DNA of 51,775 bases from Methanoculleus chikugoensis (GCF_900095385.1 NZ_FMID01000042.1:1-51775); one strand, 5' to 3'; positions 36,598 through 45,649 are shown, counted from the first letter of the stretch. Numbers and translations are program-made. Notes: a model not told the origin generated them from the sequence alone.

Positions 36598-37500
36598 ATG
36601 ACCCTGACAAGCGTGCGCCTCCCGACCACCGTGGTCGGGAGCTACCCGGTGGTGAAAGGATCGGGGGTTTTCGCCCTCATGGACCCGCTGAGACATGCGG
36701 TGGAGACAGCGGTCGCCGACCAGATCGGCGCCGGGATCGACATCATCTCCGACGGCCAGGTCCGGGGCGACATGATCCGGGCTTTCACCTCCCACCTCCC
36801 CGGGATCCGCGGGTCGTCGGTCGTCGGGAAGGTCCAGCCGGCCGCCCGACCCATCACCCTTGCGGACACGAAATACGCCCTCTCCCGGCACCCGAAAGTG
36901 AAAGGCATCCTCACCGGGCCGAGCACGCTCGCCCACGGCCTCTCGATCGAGACGCCGTTCTACCGGAACAAAGACGAACTGGTTCTCGATCTCGCGCAGG
37001 CGCTCGCGGCCGAGGCGAACTACCTTCAGGACGCCGGCGTTGCGCTCATCCAGATAGACGAGCCCATCTTCTCGACAGGGGCGGCGAACCTCGCCGTCGG
37101 CCGCGAGGCGGTGAACGCGATCGCCGGGATGCTCCGGGTGCCGGTCTGCCTCCACGTCTGCGGGAACCTCGGGAACGTCATCGACGACGTCCTCCGGATA
37201 AACGTCGACGTATTCGATTTTGAGTTCGCAAACAACCCCAAAAACCTCGAGGTGCTCTCGTCAAAAGACCTGCGCGGCCGGATGATCGGCTACGGCTGCG
37301 TGGACTCGGCCGATCCGGGCATCGAGAGCGTCGAAGCGGTTCGCAAACGGATCGAGGCCGGGATCGATGTCTTCTCTCCGGAGGCCATGCTCCTCGACCC
37401 CGACTGCGGCCTCAGGATGCAGGCGCGCGATGCGGCGTTCGGAAAACTGAAAAATATGGTTGTTGCGGCGGGCGAGGCCCGGACAGAATATACCGGCTAG
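36598..37500 (+). CDS. Archaeal core methionine synthase (MetE C-domain type)
   Basis: 300 residues, the length of the archaeal short MetE homologues that take the methyl group from a corrinoid protein, not from methyl-tetrahydrofolate polyglutamate. Zinc ligands: His186 and Cys188 (LHVCGN) and Cys near 276 (LDPDCGLRM); the start VRLPTTVVGSYP and IQIDEPIFSTG are family motifs. It makes methionine from homocysteine. It ends 4 bases inside the convergent KaiC-like stop. Confidence 0.9.
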   Translation: MTLTSVRLPTTVVGSYPVVKGSGVFALMDPLRHAVETAVADQIGAGIDIISDGQVRGDMIRAFTSHLPGIRGSSVVGKVQPAARPITLADTKYALSRHPKVKGILTGPSTLAHGLSIETPFYRNKDELVLDLAQALAAEANYLQDAGVALIQIDEPIFSTGAANLAVGREAVNAIAGMLRVPVCLHVCGNLGNVIDDVLRINVDVFDFEFANNPKNLEVLSSKDLRGRMIGYGCVDSADPGIESVEAVRKRIEAGIDVFSPEAMLLDPDCGLRMQARDAAFGKLKNMVVAAGEARTEYTG

Positions 37501-38081
37501 ACCACCCTGCTCGTCGTCGAGAGCTCGATACCGTCCGCGATGATATGGTAGGGGATGACCCGCTGCGGCACGTCCGAACCCTTGAGCTTCTCGATGGCGA
37601 GCGTCCGCTCGAACTCGTTGCCGTGGATCTCCTGCCGGAGGGTGATGAAGACGTCGGCCGCCCGCATGATCCGCGCCTCTTCGGAGGGGCTGTGGACTCC
37701 CGCGTAGAGGAGGTAGACGATGTTTGCACCCCCTTCGATGATCGGGCGGGTATCTTCGAGGAGAAACCTCGCGGCCGTATCGATCCCCCAGGCGGCGATC
37801 AGCGTGGAGAGGGAGTCCACGACGATCTTCTCGCCCTCCATCGCCGCCGCCATCGCCGCGGGGTCCATCCCCCGGGCGTCGATCATATGCTCTCCCGGCG
37901 CCGTATCGAGCATCAGGTAGGCCCCCGCTCCTTCCCCTTCCTGCCAGAACTGCTGTGCCAGGAGTTCAAGACCGCTCAGCGGAGATCCGGCGATGACGAT
38001 ACGGGTGCCCGGTGAGAATCCTCCGTCAAGCGCCAGGTCCAGGCCCGCGATTCCTGTCGAACGTTTGGTGGTGTCGGCCAC
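37497..38081 (-). CDS. KaiC/RecA-like protein with degenerate Walker A
   Basis: 194 residues. The opening STGIAGLDLALDGGFSPGT and Walker B-like KIVVDSLSTLI are typical of archaeal KaiC/RadA-related ATPases, but the P-loop reads GSPLSGLEL where GSPGSGKT is expected: the catalytic Lys is absent. It therefore may not hydrolyse ATP. The rest (YLLYAGVHSPSEEARIMRAADV) resembles regulatory DUF835/RecA-like archaeal proteins. It lies 52 bases after the acyl-CoA synthetase on the same strand. Role unknown. Confidence 0.78.
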   Translation of the reverse strand: MADTTKRSTGIAGLDLALDGGFSPGTRIVIAGSPLSGLELLAQQFWQEGEGAGAYLMLDTAPGEHMIDARGMDPAAMAAAMEGEKIVVDSLSTLIAAWGIDTAARFLLEDTRPIIEGGANIVYLLYAGVHSPSEEARIMRAADVFITLRQEIHGNEFERTLAIEKLKGSDVPQRVIPYHIIADGIELSTTSRVV

Positions 38082-38133
38082 GTCTGTACCTCGGGTATGT
38101 CTCGCAGGATCTTTGCCGCCCTTTCCTAAATAA

Positions 38134-39684
38134 CTACCCTGTCGGATGCGCTCCGTCGCTGCAATACTCCTCCCGGAGACGCTTTCTGAGGAGTTTCCAC
38201 CCGTTCACCCGGGGGATCTCGCCGGCGATGATGACCCGGCGGGGGACCTTGTATCCCGCGAGGCGTTCGCGGGCGAAAGCGACGATCTCGTCGGGCGAGA
38301 TGGCGTTACCTGCAGGAACCACCACGGCCACCGGAACCTCTCCCCGGTGCTCGTCGGCGCACCCGAAGACCGCCGCGTCGCGGACGCCCGGGTGCTGGAC
38401 AAGGACGTCCTCGACCTCGGTCGGGTAGACCTTCCAGCCCGACATCACGATCATGTCCTTCTTGCGGTCGGTGATGTAGAGCATCCCGTCTTCGTCCAGG
38501 TGGCCGACGTCCCCGGTCAGGAACCAGCCTTCGGGGAGGAAGACGGCGGCCGTCTCTTCGGGCATCTGCCAGTAGCCGAGCGCCACCCCCGGCCCCCGGA
38601 GAGCGATCTCGCCGTCAACGCCGGGCCCGAGTTCCAGGTAAGGGTCGTTCGCATCGACGATCTTCACCTCCGAGAACCCGACCGGGGTGCCGACGCTCCG
38701 GAACTCGTCGGCGCTCGCGTAGTGCTCGGGGCGGATGGCGGTCCCGGTCCCGACGACGACCGTCTCGGAGAGGCCGTAGGCGTTGACGACGGGAATGCCG
38801 AACCGTTCGTGGAAGGGTTTCCAGACGCCGGGCGTCAGGGGGCCGCCGCCGCTGATCATCGCCCGGACGGTTGCGAGCGCCGTCTCGGTCCCCGGCGGGG
38901 TCTGGATGAGGGAGTGGATCACCGGCGGCATCCCGGCGACGATCGTCGCCCGGTATTCACGGGCGAGTTCGAGGTAGCGGTCGAGATCGAACCGCTCCAT
39001 GACGACGTAGGTTCCGCCGGCCCGGAGGGTGGCGATCCCCCAGCTCACCCCGACGTGCCCCATCGGGTAGATCCCGAGGTAGATGTCGGCATCGGTGATC
39101 CGGAGAACGTCACGTTCGGCATCCATCGCGGCGATCCAGTTCCCGTGGGTGAGCATGGCGCCCTTCGGCTTGCCGGTGGTGCCACTCGTGTACTGGATCT
39201 GGCAGAGGTCGTCGAACCGGCAGTGGGCGGCACGGCGACACGGGGCTCCCCGGAGGAGGTCGGCCCACGGCGTTGCGCCCGCGGCCTCCCCCCCGACGGC
39301 GACGACGTGCCGGAGCGCCGGGGCCCGGTCACGGATGCGGTCGACGAGGCCTGCACCCTCGACGTCGGTGACGACGGCGACGGCCTCTGCGTCGCGGACG
39401 GCGTAAAGGACCTCGCTCTCCGTGTATACCCGGTTCGTCGGGACGGCGACGGCCCCGATCCGCCAGAGGGCGAGGTAGGTGATGAGGTATTCCGGCGAAC
39501 TCTCAAGGTAGATGCAGACCTGCTCCCCGCGCTCGATACCGAGGGCGAGGAGGCCGCCTGCAGCCCAGGCGACCCGGTCCCTGAGTTCGGCACGGGTGTA
39601 GACCTCGCGGCGGGAGGGGACGACGAGAGCGATCTTATCGGGGTTACAGGCGTTGGCATCGAGGAAGGTGGTACAGTTCGGCAT
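38134..39684 (-). CDS. AMP-dependent acyl-CoA synthetase/ligase
   Basis: 516 residues from ATG 39684, chosen because GGAG lies seven bases upstream and the family fold starts right there. ANL superfamily motifs: YTSGTTGKPKGAMLTH (phosphate loop, near 170), YGLSETVVVGTG, GWFLTGDVGHLDEDG with YITDRKKDMIVMSG, and a C-terminal lysine region (KVPRRVII...RVNGWKLLRKRL). It activates a carboxylic acid as acyl-AMP and then acyl-CoA; the acid cannot be told. It could be medium or long chain rather than acetate. It precedes the KaiC-like gene. Confidence 0.9.
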   Translation of the reverse strand: MPNCTTFLDANACNPDKIALVVPSRREVYTRAELRDRVAWAAGGLLALGIERGEQVCIYLESSPEYLITYLALWRIGAVAVPTNRVYTESEVLYAVRDAEAVAVVTDVEGAGLVDRIRDRAPALRHVVAVGGEAAGATPWADLLRGAPCRRAAHCRFDDLCQIQYTSGTTGKPKGAMLTHGNWIAAMDAERDVLRITDADIYLGIYPMGHVGVSWGIATLRAGGTYVVMERFDLDRYLELAREYRATIVAGMPPVIHSLIQTPPGTETALATVRAMISGGGPLTPGVWKPFHERFGIPVVNAYGLSETVVVGTGTAIRPEHYASADEFRSVGTPVGFSEVKIVDANDPYLELGPGVDGEIALRGPGVALGYWQMPEETAAVFLPEGWFLTGDVGHLDEDGMLYITDRKKDMIVMSGWKVYPTEVEDVLVQHPGVRDAAVFGCADEHRGEVPVAVVVPAGNAISPDEIVAFARERLAGYKVPRRVIIAGEIPRVNGWKLLRKRLREEYCSDGAHPTG

Positions 39685-39830
39685 CAGGGGGCTCCGCGTT
39701 ACAGGGTTGCACTTCGATGTATATACTTGTCCATAGTGCGGTAAATAAGTTGTCCCGGGATACCGGGCGTGGTCGTGAGCGTGAAACCCCGCCGGGCACC
39801 CTCGTTGAATCTCGGATCGCACGCAAGATC

Positions 39831-39889
39831 CGAAGAATCTTCGTCTCCGGCGATAAAATCCGGAACTTTTTCGGATCCGGATTATATCG
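39831..39889 (+). promoter_or_regulatory. Palindromes and TATA box of the feo operon
   Basis: CGAAGAATCTTCG (39831-39843) is a perfect 13-base palindrome; ATCCG-N9-CGGAT (39858-39876) and CGGATCCG (39872-39879) follow; the TATA box ATTATATCG (39881-39889) ends 22 bases before feoA. Such stacked symmetric sites suit a DtxR/MntR-type iron repressor; the identity of the protein is inference. Confidence 0.58.
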
Positions 39890-39911
39890 ACCGAATAAGA
39901 GAGAAAACGGT

Positions 39912-40178
39912 ATGAAATCATCTGATTCAGCAGATCATGCGGCAACAACCACGCTCGACCGCGTCGGCCACGGCTGCCGGTGCCGCGTTGCCGGCGTCCG
40001 CGCTGCCGGAGCCCTTAGAAAGCGCGTGCTTGCCATGGGCATGGTGCCGGGGACGGAAGTGGAGGTTGTCCGGGCCGCCCCCCTCGGCGATCCCACGGAG
40101 TACCGGGTGAAGGGGTACTGCCTCTCGCTACGGCGTGCCGAGGCGAGCCTCATCGAGGTCGTCCCGGAGGGGAGATAG
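39912..40178 (+). CDS. feoA: FeoA domain protein 1
   Basis: 88 residues from ATG 39912. After a variable N-terminus (KSSDSADHAATTTLDRVGHG) comes the SH3-like FeoA fold: CRVAGVRAAGALRKRVLAMGMVPGTEVEVVR, with YRVKGYCLSLRRAEASLIEV. FeoA is a cytosolic adaptor for FeoB ferrous iron uptake. First gene of the feo operon; the stop shares one base with the start of the second FeoA. Confidence 0.9.
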   Translation: MKSSDSADHAATTTLDRVGHGCRCRVAGVRAAGALRKRVLAMGMVPGTEVEVVRAAPLGDPTEYRVKGYCLSLRRAEASLIEVVPEGR

Positions 40179-40420
40179 TGGACGGCGTCTGCCCGCTTGC
40201 CCTCCTCGCCGCCGGGACCGAGGCGAAGGTCGCCGATGTCCGTGCCGGCAAAGGGATGCAGGCGCGTCTCTTCGGGATGGGTTTCTGCCCCGACGCCCGG
40301 GTGAAGGTCCAGTGCGCGGACCGGGGTTCGATCATCGTCTCGGTCGGCGATGCCCGGTACGCCCTGTCGAAGGGAATCGCGATGAAGATAATCGTCGGGT
40401 GCGCGAAGGGGGCTGCATGA
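40178..40420 (+). CDS. feoA: FeoA domain protein 2
   Basis: 80 residues from GTG 40178, overlapping the first FeoA by one base and feoB by four. It has the same SH3-like fold (LARLFGMGFCPDARVKVQC, YALSKGIAMKIIV; first letters shortened). Two FeoA proteins in one operon suggest a heteromer or division of labour on FeoB. Sequence identity to the first copy is limited. Confidence 0.9.
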   Translation: MDGVCPLALLAAGTEAKVADVRAGKGMQARLFGMGFCPDARVKVQCADRGSIIVSVGDARYALSKGIAMKIIVGCAKGAA

Positions 40421-42411
40421 AGCGAGAGATCCGGATAGCGCTCACCGGCAACCCGAACGTCGGCAAGACGACGCTCTTCAACGCGCTTACGGGTTCACGG
40501 CAGCATGTCGGGAACTGGCCCGGCGTGACCGTGGAGAAGAAGACCGGCAAGGCCAGCCGCAACGGCTTCGAGTTCGAGGTCGTCGATCTGCCCGGAACCT
40601 ACAGTCTGACCGCTTACACCGCGGACGAGGTCGTCGCGCGGGACTTCATCCTGGAGGAGAGACCGGACATCGTCGTCCAGGTCGTGGATGCGACGAACCT
40701 GGAGCGGAACCTCTACCTGACGACGCAGCTCGCCGAACTCGGGGTTCCGGTCGTCATCGCCCTGAACATGGCGGATATGGCCGAAGCGCAGGGCAACCCC
40801 ATCGACTACCGGAAGCTCTCGGCGTTCCTCGAGATCCCGGTCGTGCGCACGGTCGGAACCCGCGGAGAAGGGCTGAAGGACCTCCTCGACGCCGCGATCC
40901 GGGAGGCGGAGACCTCCCTCCACCACGAGCACACCATCGGCTACGGCAACGAGACGGAGACGATGATCGCATCGCTTGCCGATGCGCTTTCAGCCGACGG
41001 GGACCTCGCCGGGAGGTACCCTCTCCGCTGGCTCGCAGTCAAACTCCTCGAAGGGGACGAGAACGTCCTCGCGAAGGTCCGGGGAGGACCGGCATCGACC
41101 CGCGTGGAGGAGATCCTCTCCCGGATAGACCCGGACGAGTACGAGGCGCTGATGGCGGACAAGCGCTACGAGGCGATTGCGGCCGTCCTGCCGCAGGTCC
41201 GGAAAGCAAACCTCAAGGAGATGCGCCCCTCGGATATGGTCGACCGCGTCGTCACCGACCGGTATCTCGGCATCCCGATCTTTTTAGCCCTGATGTGGGG
41301 AGCGTTCGAGTTGACGTTCACGGTCGCGACTCCCTTCATGACCGCGATCGATGCCGCCTTCGCGTGGCTTGCCGGGTTCGTGGCCGGTTCGATCGAACCC
41401 GCCTGGCTAGCCTCGCTCATCGGCGACGGGATCATCGGCGGCGTCGGCTCCGTCCTCATCTTCCTCCCGAACATCTTCATACTCTTCCTGATCCTCGCGA
41501 TCCTCGAAGACTCGGGCTACCTCGCCCGTGCCGCGTTCATCATGGACCGGCCGCTCTACGCCCTGGGTCTGCCCGGGAAATCCTTCGTTCCGATGCTGAT
41601 CGGGTTCGGGTGCAATGTCCCGGCGATCATGGCCACACGGTCGATCGAGGGCGAGAAGGACCGGCTGCTCACGATCCTGGTCAATCCGTTCATGTCGTGC
41701 AGCGCGAGGCTGCCCGTATACATCCTCTTCGCCGGGGTATTCTTCCCCGATCAGGCGGGCAGCGTGGTCTTCTTCCTCTACGTCCTCGGGATCGTCGTCG
41801 CGATCGCGTCCGCGAAGCTCTTCAGGAGCACCATCCTCCCGGGAGAAGCCTCGCCGTTCGTCATGGAGATGCCGCCCTACCGGATCCCCACGGCGATGAC
41901 GGCCCTCCTCCATATGTGGAGCCGGGGGTCGATGTACATCCGAAAGGCGGGTACGATCATCCTTGCCGGCGTTCTGGTCGTCTGGCTCCTCGCGTCGTTC
42001 CCGTTCGGGGTCGAGTACGGGAGCGCGGAGAGTTTCGCAGGCATGATCGGCCACGCGCTCGAACCGCTGGTGGCCCCGCTCGGCTTTGACTGGAAGGTCG
42101 CGGTCGCGCTGATCTTCGGGTTCATCGCGAAGGAGATCGTCGTCGGGTCGCTCGGCACCCTCTACGGCACCGGGGAAGAGACGCTTCCGACGGCGCTCCT
42201 TGCCGATCCGGGCCTCTCCGCGGCGACGGCCCTTGCCCTGATGGTCTTCGTGCTGCTCTATACCCCGTGCGTCGCGGCGCTGGGGGTCATCAGGAAAGAG
42301 ACGGGGTCGTGGAAGTGGACCGGGTTCTCGGTCGCCTACGGGCTCGTCGTCGCCTGGCTGCTCGCGTTCGTCGTCGGGCGCGTTGCCGGGCTCTTCATGG
42401 GAGGTGTCTGA
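40417..42411 (+). CDS. feoB: Ferrous iron transporter FeoB
   Basis: 664 residues from ATG 40417 (ATGA overlap with feoA2). N-terminal G domain: G1 GNPNVGKTT (11-19), G2 region with GVTVE, G3 DLPGTYSL, G4 NMAD. A helical spacer leads to about eight membrane helices with gate motifs (GFGCNVPAIMATRSI and the C-terminal counterpart LLYTPCVAALGVIRKE). It moves Fe2+ into the cell. Iron feeds the many Fe-S enzymes of a methanogen and of this window. A longer reading through feoA2 is rejected. Confidence 0.96.
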   Translation: MKREIRIALTGNPNVGKTTLFNALTGSRQHVGNWPGVTVEKKTGKASRNGFEFEVVDLPGTYSLTAYTADEVVARDFILEERPDIVVQVVDATNLERNLYLTTQLAELGVPVVIALNMADMAEAQGNPIDYRKLSAFLEIPVVRTVGTRGEGLKDLLDAAIREAETSLHHEHTIGYGNETETMIASLADALSADGDLAGRYPLRWLAVKLLEGDENVLAKVRGGPASTRVEEILSRIDPDEYEALMADKRYEAIAAVLPQVRKANLKEMRPSDMVDRVVTDRYLGIPIFLALMWGAFELTFTVATPFMTAIDAAFAWLAGFVAGSIEPAWLASLIGDGIIGGVGSVLIFLPNIFILFLILAILEDSGYLARAAFIMDRPLYALGLPGKSFVPMLIGFGCNVPAIMATRSIEGEKDRLLTILVNPFMSCSARLPVYILFAGVFFPDQAGSVVFFLYVLGIVVAIASAKLFRSTILPGEASPFVMEMPPYRIPTAMTALLHMWSRGSMYIRKAGTIILAGVLVVWLLASFPFGVEYGSAESFAGMIGHALEPLVAPLGFDWKVAVALIFGFIAKEIVVGSLGTLYGTGEETLPTALLADPGLSAATALALMVFVLLYTPCVAALGVIRKETGSWKWTGFSVAYGLVVAWLLAFVVGRVAGLFMGGV

Positions 42412-42412
42412 T

Positions 42413-42847
42413 ATGAACGATACAGCAAAGTTGGTCTATGGAGCGGTGCTCGGTGTACTCTACATCGCCGCCGGCCTGCTCCAGATGGTCAGGGCCGTCG
42501 TCGGCCCCATACCCGGCCTCGAAGCCTTCTACCTCACGGGCAACCTGTTCGGCGGGTTCGTCCTCCTCGTGGTCGGGGCCGTCTTCCTCGCCGGTGTCCG
42601 GAACCTCGCCGCGGGCGCCGGGGAGGGCGCGATCTTCGTCTCCGTCGGGGTTCTCCTCTCGGTCGCGTTCGGGCTCGTGGAACTCCTCGCCCTCTGCGCA
42701 CTGGGGATCGACGCCTATCTCGTCGGGGAATGGGTCGAATGGTCGGTTGCCGACGCGATGAACCCGCTCCTGTACCTCGCGGTTCTGGGTGCCGCCGGGT
42801 ACCTCGCGTGGGGCAGGACATTCCTCCGGGGGCTCTCGGCGGCATGA
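42413..42847 (+). CDS. Four-helix membrane protein in the feo operon
   Basis: 144 residues from ATG 42413, right after feoB with GGGAGG eight bases upstream. Hydrophobic helices at about 7-26, 39-60, 70-92 and 113-134; no cytosolic domain. No family recognised. Its place between feoB and the FeoC-like gene, overlapping the latter by four bases, argues for a role in iron uptake or in stabilising FeoB. Confidence 0.78.
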   Translation: MNDTAKLVYGAVLGVLYIAAGLLQMVRAVVGPIPGLEAFYLTGNLFGGFVLLVVGAVFLAGVRNLAAGAGEGAIFVSVGVLLSVAFGLVELLALCALGIDAYLVGEWVEWSVADAMNPLLYLAVLGAAGYLAWGRTFLRGLSAA

Positions 42848-43131
42848 TGCGGGCGATAGCACGGCGGATCTCGGAAGGGGGGTTCGTACTCCCGGCGCTT
42901 GCGGCCGAACTGAACCTCCAGCAGGAGGCCCTCGCGGAGCGGCTCTTCATGATGGAACGTCTCGGTTTTGTCGAGCGGAGCGGAGGGTGCGAACCTGCCG
43001 GGGCGCCTTCCTGCCGCCATTGTGCGGGGTGTTGCGGCGGGACCGGTCTTCCCGGAGGCGTCCGGTATACCCTGACGGAGAAGGGGAGGCGGCTTGCCGG
43101 GGTTCCGCCGACAAAACCAAAAGGGGATTAG
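42844..43131 (+). CDS. FeoC-like winged-helix protein with Cys cluster
   Basis: 95 residues from ATG 42844 (ATGA overlap). A winged-helix N-terminus (AIARRISEGGFVLPALAAEL, ERLFMMERLGFVER) is followed by Cys residues (CEPAGAPSCRHCAGCCGG) and a second wing (VRYTLTEKGRRLAG). The order fits FeoC, which binds an Fe-S cluster and regulates FeoB stability or feo expression. Identification rests on fold, Cys pattern and place at the end of the operon. Confidence 0.72.
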   Translation: MMRAIARRISEGGFVLPALAAELNLQQEALAERLFMMERLGFVERSGGCEPAGAPSCRHCAGCCGGTGLPGGVRYTLTEKGRRLAGVPPTKPKGD

Positions 43132-43153
43132 TTGAAGAGGGAGATCGAGGTGT

Positions 43154-43612
43154 ATGCCGGTCGATACGCCGCTCATACGCGAGGCCGTCCATGGAGACCT
43201 CGCCGCAGTCCTCTCCCTGTATGCACAGATGCACGATCTCGACGAGGAGGCCGACGACCGTGCGCTCCGGACTGCCTGGGAGGATATCCTTGCCGACCCA
43301 CGAACCCGTATCTTCCTCCTCGAAGACGGGGGCGCGGCCGTCTCGACGTGCGTCCTCCATATCCTCCAGAACCTCACCCGGGGCGCACGGCCGTACGGGC
43401 TCATCGAGAACGTCGTGACCCGTCGCGAGTTCCGGAACCGGGGGTTCGGCACGGCCCTCCTTGACCATGCACTCGAGTGTGCGTGGGAAGAGAACTGCTA
43501 CAAAGTGATGCTTCTCACCGGCCGTCGCGAGCCGAACGTCTTCCGGCTCTACAAGAAGGCAGGGTTCGTCCGGGGCGTCAAGGAAGGGCTCGTCGCGTAT
43601 CCGCCGGAGTGA
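43154..43612 (+). CDS. GNAT-family N-acetyltransferase
   Basis: 152 residues. IREAVHGDLAAVLSLYAQM begins a GNAT fold; acetyl-CoA binding motif A is VVTRREFRNRGFGTALLDHAL (shortened: RRxFRNRGFGTALL), followed by NVFRLYKKAGFV. The substrate is unknown. It lies 22 bases past the FeoC-like gene on the same strand and could share its transcript. Confidence 0.88.
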   Translation: MPVDTPLIREAVHGDLAAVLSLYAQMHDLDEEADDRALRTAWEDILADPRTRIFLLEDGGAAVSTCVLHILQNLTRGARPYGLIENVVTRREFRNRGFGTALLDHALECAWEENCYKVMLLTGRREPNVFRLYKKAGFVRGVKEGLVAYPPE

Positions 43613-43709
43613 TCTCCGGCAGCTCACCGGCCCGCCGGTCCGTATATCCCGAAAGAAAACGCAAACTCCAAATCCCGGGCAAGAAGACAGATGTTCAGGG
43701 TAGTTGATC

Positions 43710-45368
43710 GTGCAACCAGAGAGTTTGCGCACAGCGAGAGCCGGATTGATCGTGCTGCTCCTGCTCTTCTCCGTAATGCCGCCGGTATCCGCCGGCCTCT
43801 ACACCGATTCGTGCGGGATGGTATGGACGGACGCCGCTATCCCGTTCGAGCGGAACAACGAGACGGCCTACAACGAGGAACTGATGGCGTCTTACACGCC
43901 GATCATGGCGAACCTGACCGACAGCCCACCCGACTTCAGCAGCATGACCTGGAGCGACGCCTTCCGCGAGACGTGCGCCTATATGGAAGAGCGCTACGCC
44001 TTCACGGAGTGGCGCGGCGTCGACTGGGACGCGCTGTACGCGACCTACGCACCGAAGATCGCACAAGCCGAGGAGAACCGGGACAGCGCCGCCTACTACC
44101 GGACGCTCCGCGAGTTCGTCTTCGCCATCCCCGACGGGCACGTCCTGGTCCTCGCTCCCGACGACTTCGGGGCGAAGCATGCCGATATCGGCGGGGGCTA
44201 CGGGCTCGCCGTCGCACGGCTCGATTCGGGCGAAGTGATCGTGGCCCACGTCGCAAACGGGAGCGATGCGGAGCGGGCGGGGATCCGGTTCGGCGACGAG
44301 GTGGTCTCCTGGAACGGCCGGCCGGTCGGGGAGGCGATCGACGCGACGTCGATCATCTGGACCCCGGTCAAGCCCTCGACCGCCGAAGGTATCCTCCTCC
44401 AGAAACTGCGGTTCCTGACCCGGGCGCCGGTGGGGGCCGGGGCGACCGTCGGCATCGCCGGCCCGGCGGGATCAGCCCCCCGCACAATCAACCTGACCGC
44501 AGCGGACGACGGCTACGAGACCCTCGCCCGGACGAGCATCTTCCTCGGCCGCGAGGTGAACGACGGAGCGGCCGGATCGTCGGCGGAACTCAAGGCGATG
44601 ATTACGAACGAGACCGTGACCACCCGGACCCTCCCCGGAGGGACCGTCTACATCGCGGTCTACGAAGAGTCCTATGACGTCTACCAGCCCTTCAAGGCGG
44701 CGGTGGAGGATGCGATCGCGGACGGGGCGCCCGGCATCGTCGTCGACCTCCGGTTCAACCGGGGCGGGGACGACAACCTGGCCGCCGCCTACGGTGGGTG
44801 GTTCGTGGACCGGCCGGTCTTCTACGAGTACGGCACCACCTACGACCCCGGGACAGGAAAACCCGCGGTCCTCTGGGAGTCCTGGACACAGCCCCGGCCC
44901 GACCGCTACGATGGCCCGGTCGCCCTCCTCGTCAGCCCCTACACCATCAGTTCGGGCGAGGGACTCCCGAAGGTCTTTGCGGAGTCCGGGACGGGCGCGA
45001 TCGTCTCGTGGTACGGGACAAACGGGGCGTTCGGGATGGAGTCGATGGGGCCGGTCCTCCCCCTCGGGGTCATGACGGCCTTCCCGCAGGGCGCGTCGCT
45101 CGACGAGGACGGGAAGATCCAGGTCGACAGCAACGCATCGTTGGTCGGCGGTGTCGCCCCGACGGTGCGGGTGCCGCTTGAACGGGATACCCTGGCGCGG
45201 GCGATGGCCGGGGAGGACGTCCAGTTTGCGTATGCGGTCGAGTGGATCGAGGCGCAGGCGGAGAGCACGACCGCGGAGCCTTCGGCGGTGCCGACACAGG
45301 CGGCGGCCGGGTGGGTGGTCGTGCTTGCGGCGCTTGCGGTTGTCGCTGTCTGGTATGGGCGGCGGTGA
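43710..45368 (+). CDS. Secreted, membrane-anchored S41-family peptidase with PDZ domain
   Basis: About 552 residues from GTG 43710 (AGGG nine bases upstream; TTG 43704 is closer to it). A signal peptide (AGLIVLLLLFSVMPPVSAG) exports it. An N-terminal helical region, IPDGHVLVLAP, a PDZ-like domain near 170-250 (VANGSDAERAGIRFGDEVVSW), then the S41 core with the nucleophile region SPYTISSGEGLPKVF follow. The tail (AAAGWVVVLAALAVVAVWYGRR, shown by position near 530-552) is one helix plus Arg residues, so the enzyme stays fixed to the outer face of the membrane. It degrades or processes extracytoplasmic proteins. Confidence 0.88.
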   Translation: MQPESLRTARAGLIVLLLLFSVMPPVSAGLYTDSCGMVWTDAAIPFERNNETAYNEELMASYTPIMANLTDSPPDFSSMTWSDAFRETCAYMEERYAFTEWRGVDWDALYATYAPKIAQAEENRDSAAYYRTLREFVFAIPDGHVLVLAPDDFGAKHADIGGGYGLAVARLDSGEVIVAHVANGSDAERAGIRFGDEVVSWNGRPVGEAIDATSIIWTPVKPSTAEGILLQKLRFLTRAPVGAGATVGIAGPAGSAPRTINLTAADDGYETLARTSIFLGREVNDGAAGSSAELKAMITNETVTTRTLPGGTVYIAVYEESYDVYQPFKAAVEDAIADGAPGIVVDLRFNRGGDDNLAAAYGGWFVDRPVFYEYGTTYDPGTGKPAVLWESWTQPRPDRYDGPVALLVSPYTISSGEGLPKVFAESGTGAIVSWYGTNGAFGMESMGPVLPLGVMTAFPQGASLDEDGKIQVDSNASLVGGVAPTVRVPLERDTLARAMAGEDVQFAYAVEWIEAQAESTTAEPSAVPTQAAAGWVVVLAALAVVAVWYGRR

Positions 45369-45402
45369 GGGGTTAGGAGAGATCCTCACGCGAAGTGCAA
45401 CT

Positions 45403-45483
45403 GTCCGCAGGACGCGACGGTTCGCTAGAACCGGAGCGTGAGCACCGAAGGTGCAAGACAGGAGCTTGAGAAGCCGTAGGCTT
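45403..45483. repeat. Four serial mini-hairpins
   Basis: GTCC-gca-GGAC (45403-45413), GGTTC-gcta-GAACC (45419-45432), GCACC-gaa-GGTGC (45442-45454) and AAGCC-gta-GGCTT (45471-45483) are each perfect stems with 3-4 base loops. The linkers repeat as GGAGCxTGA. The whole lies in a gene-free stretch between convergent genes (45369-45756). Confidence 0.65.
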
Positions 45484-45590
45484 TGAGCCCCGAAGTGCGC
45501 GAAGTTCGGTAGATACACGTACAACCATCCTTCGCGGCTTCGCGTCTTTCGCGTGAGGCTGTATCGTTATCTTCTCCCGTTAGCTCGCGA

Positions 45591-45649
45591 GAAGCCGCGA
45601 AAGGGCGCGAAGATCGGTTTACCCGGGAGGAACGCCCTTTCGCGGCTTC
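45591..45649. repeat. 17-bp inverted repeat with TTCGCGGCTTCGCGT direct copies
   Basis: GAAGCCGCGAAAGGGCG (45591-45607) and its exact reverse complement (45633-45649) are separated by 25 bases. TTCGCGGCTTCGCGT occurs directly twice (about 45532-45546 and 45639-45653), each followed by a GCGTGAG. An intergenic palindromic repeat element; similar TTCGCG/GCGTGAG intergenic repeats are known in other prokaryotes from memory. Confidence 0.75.
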
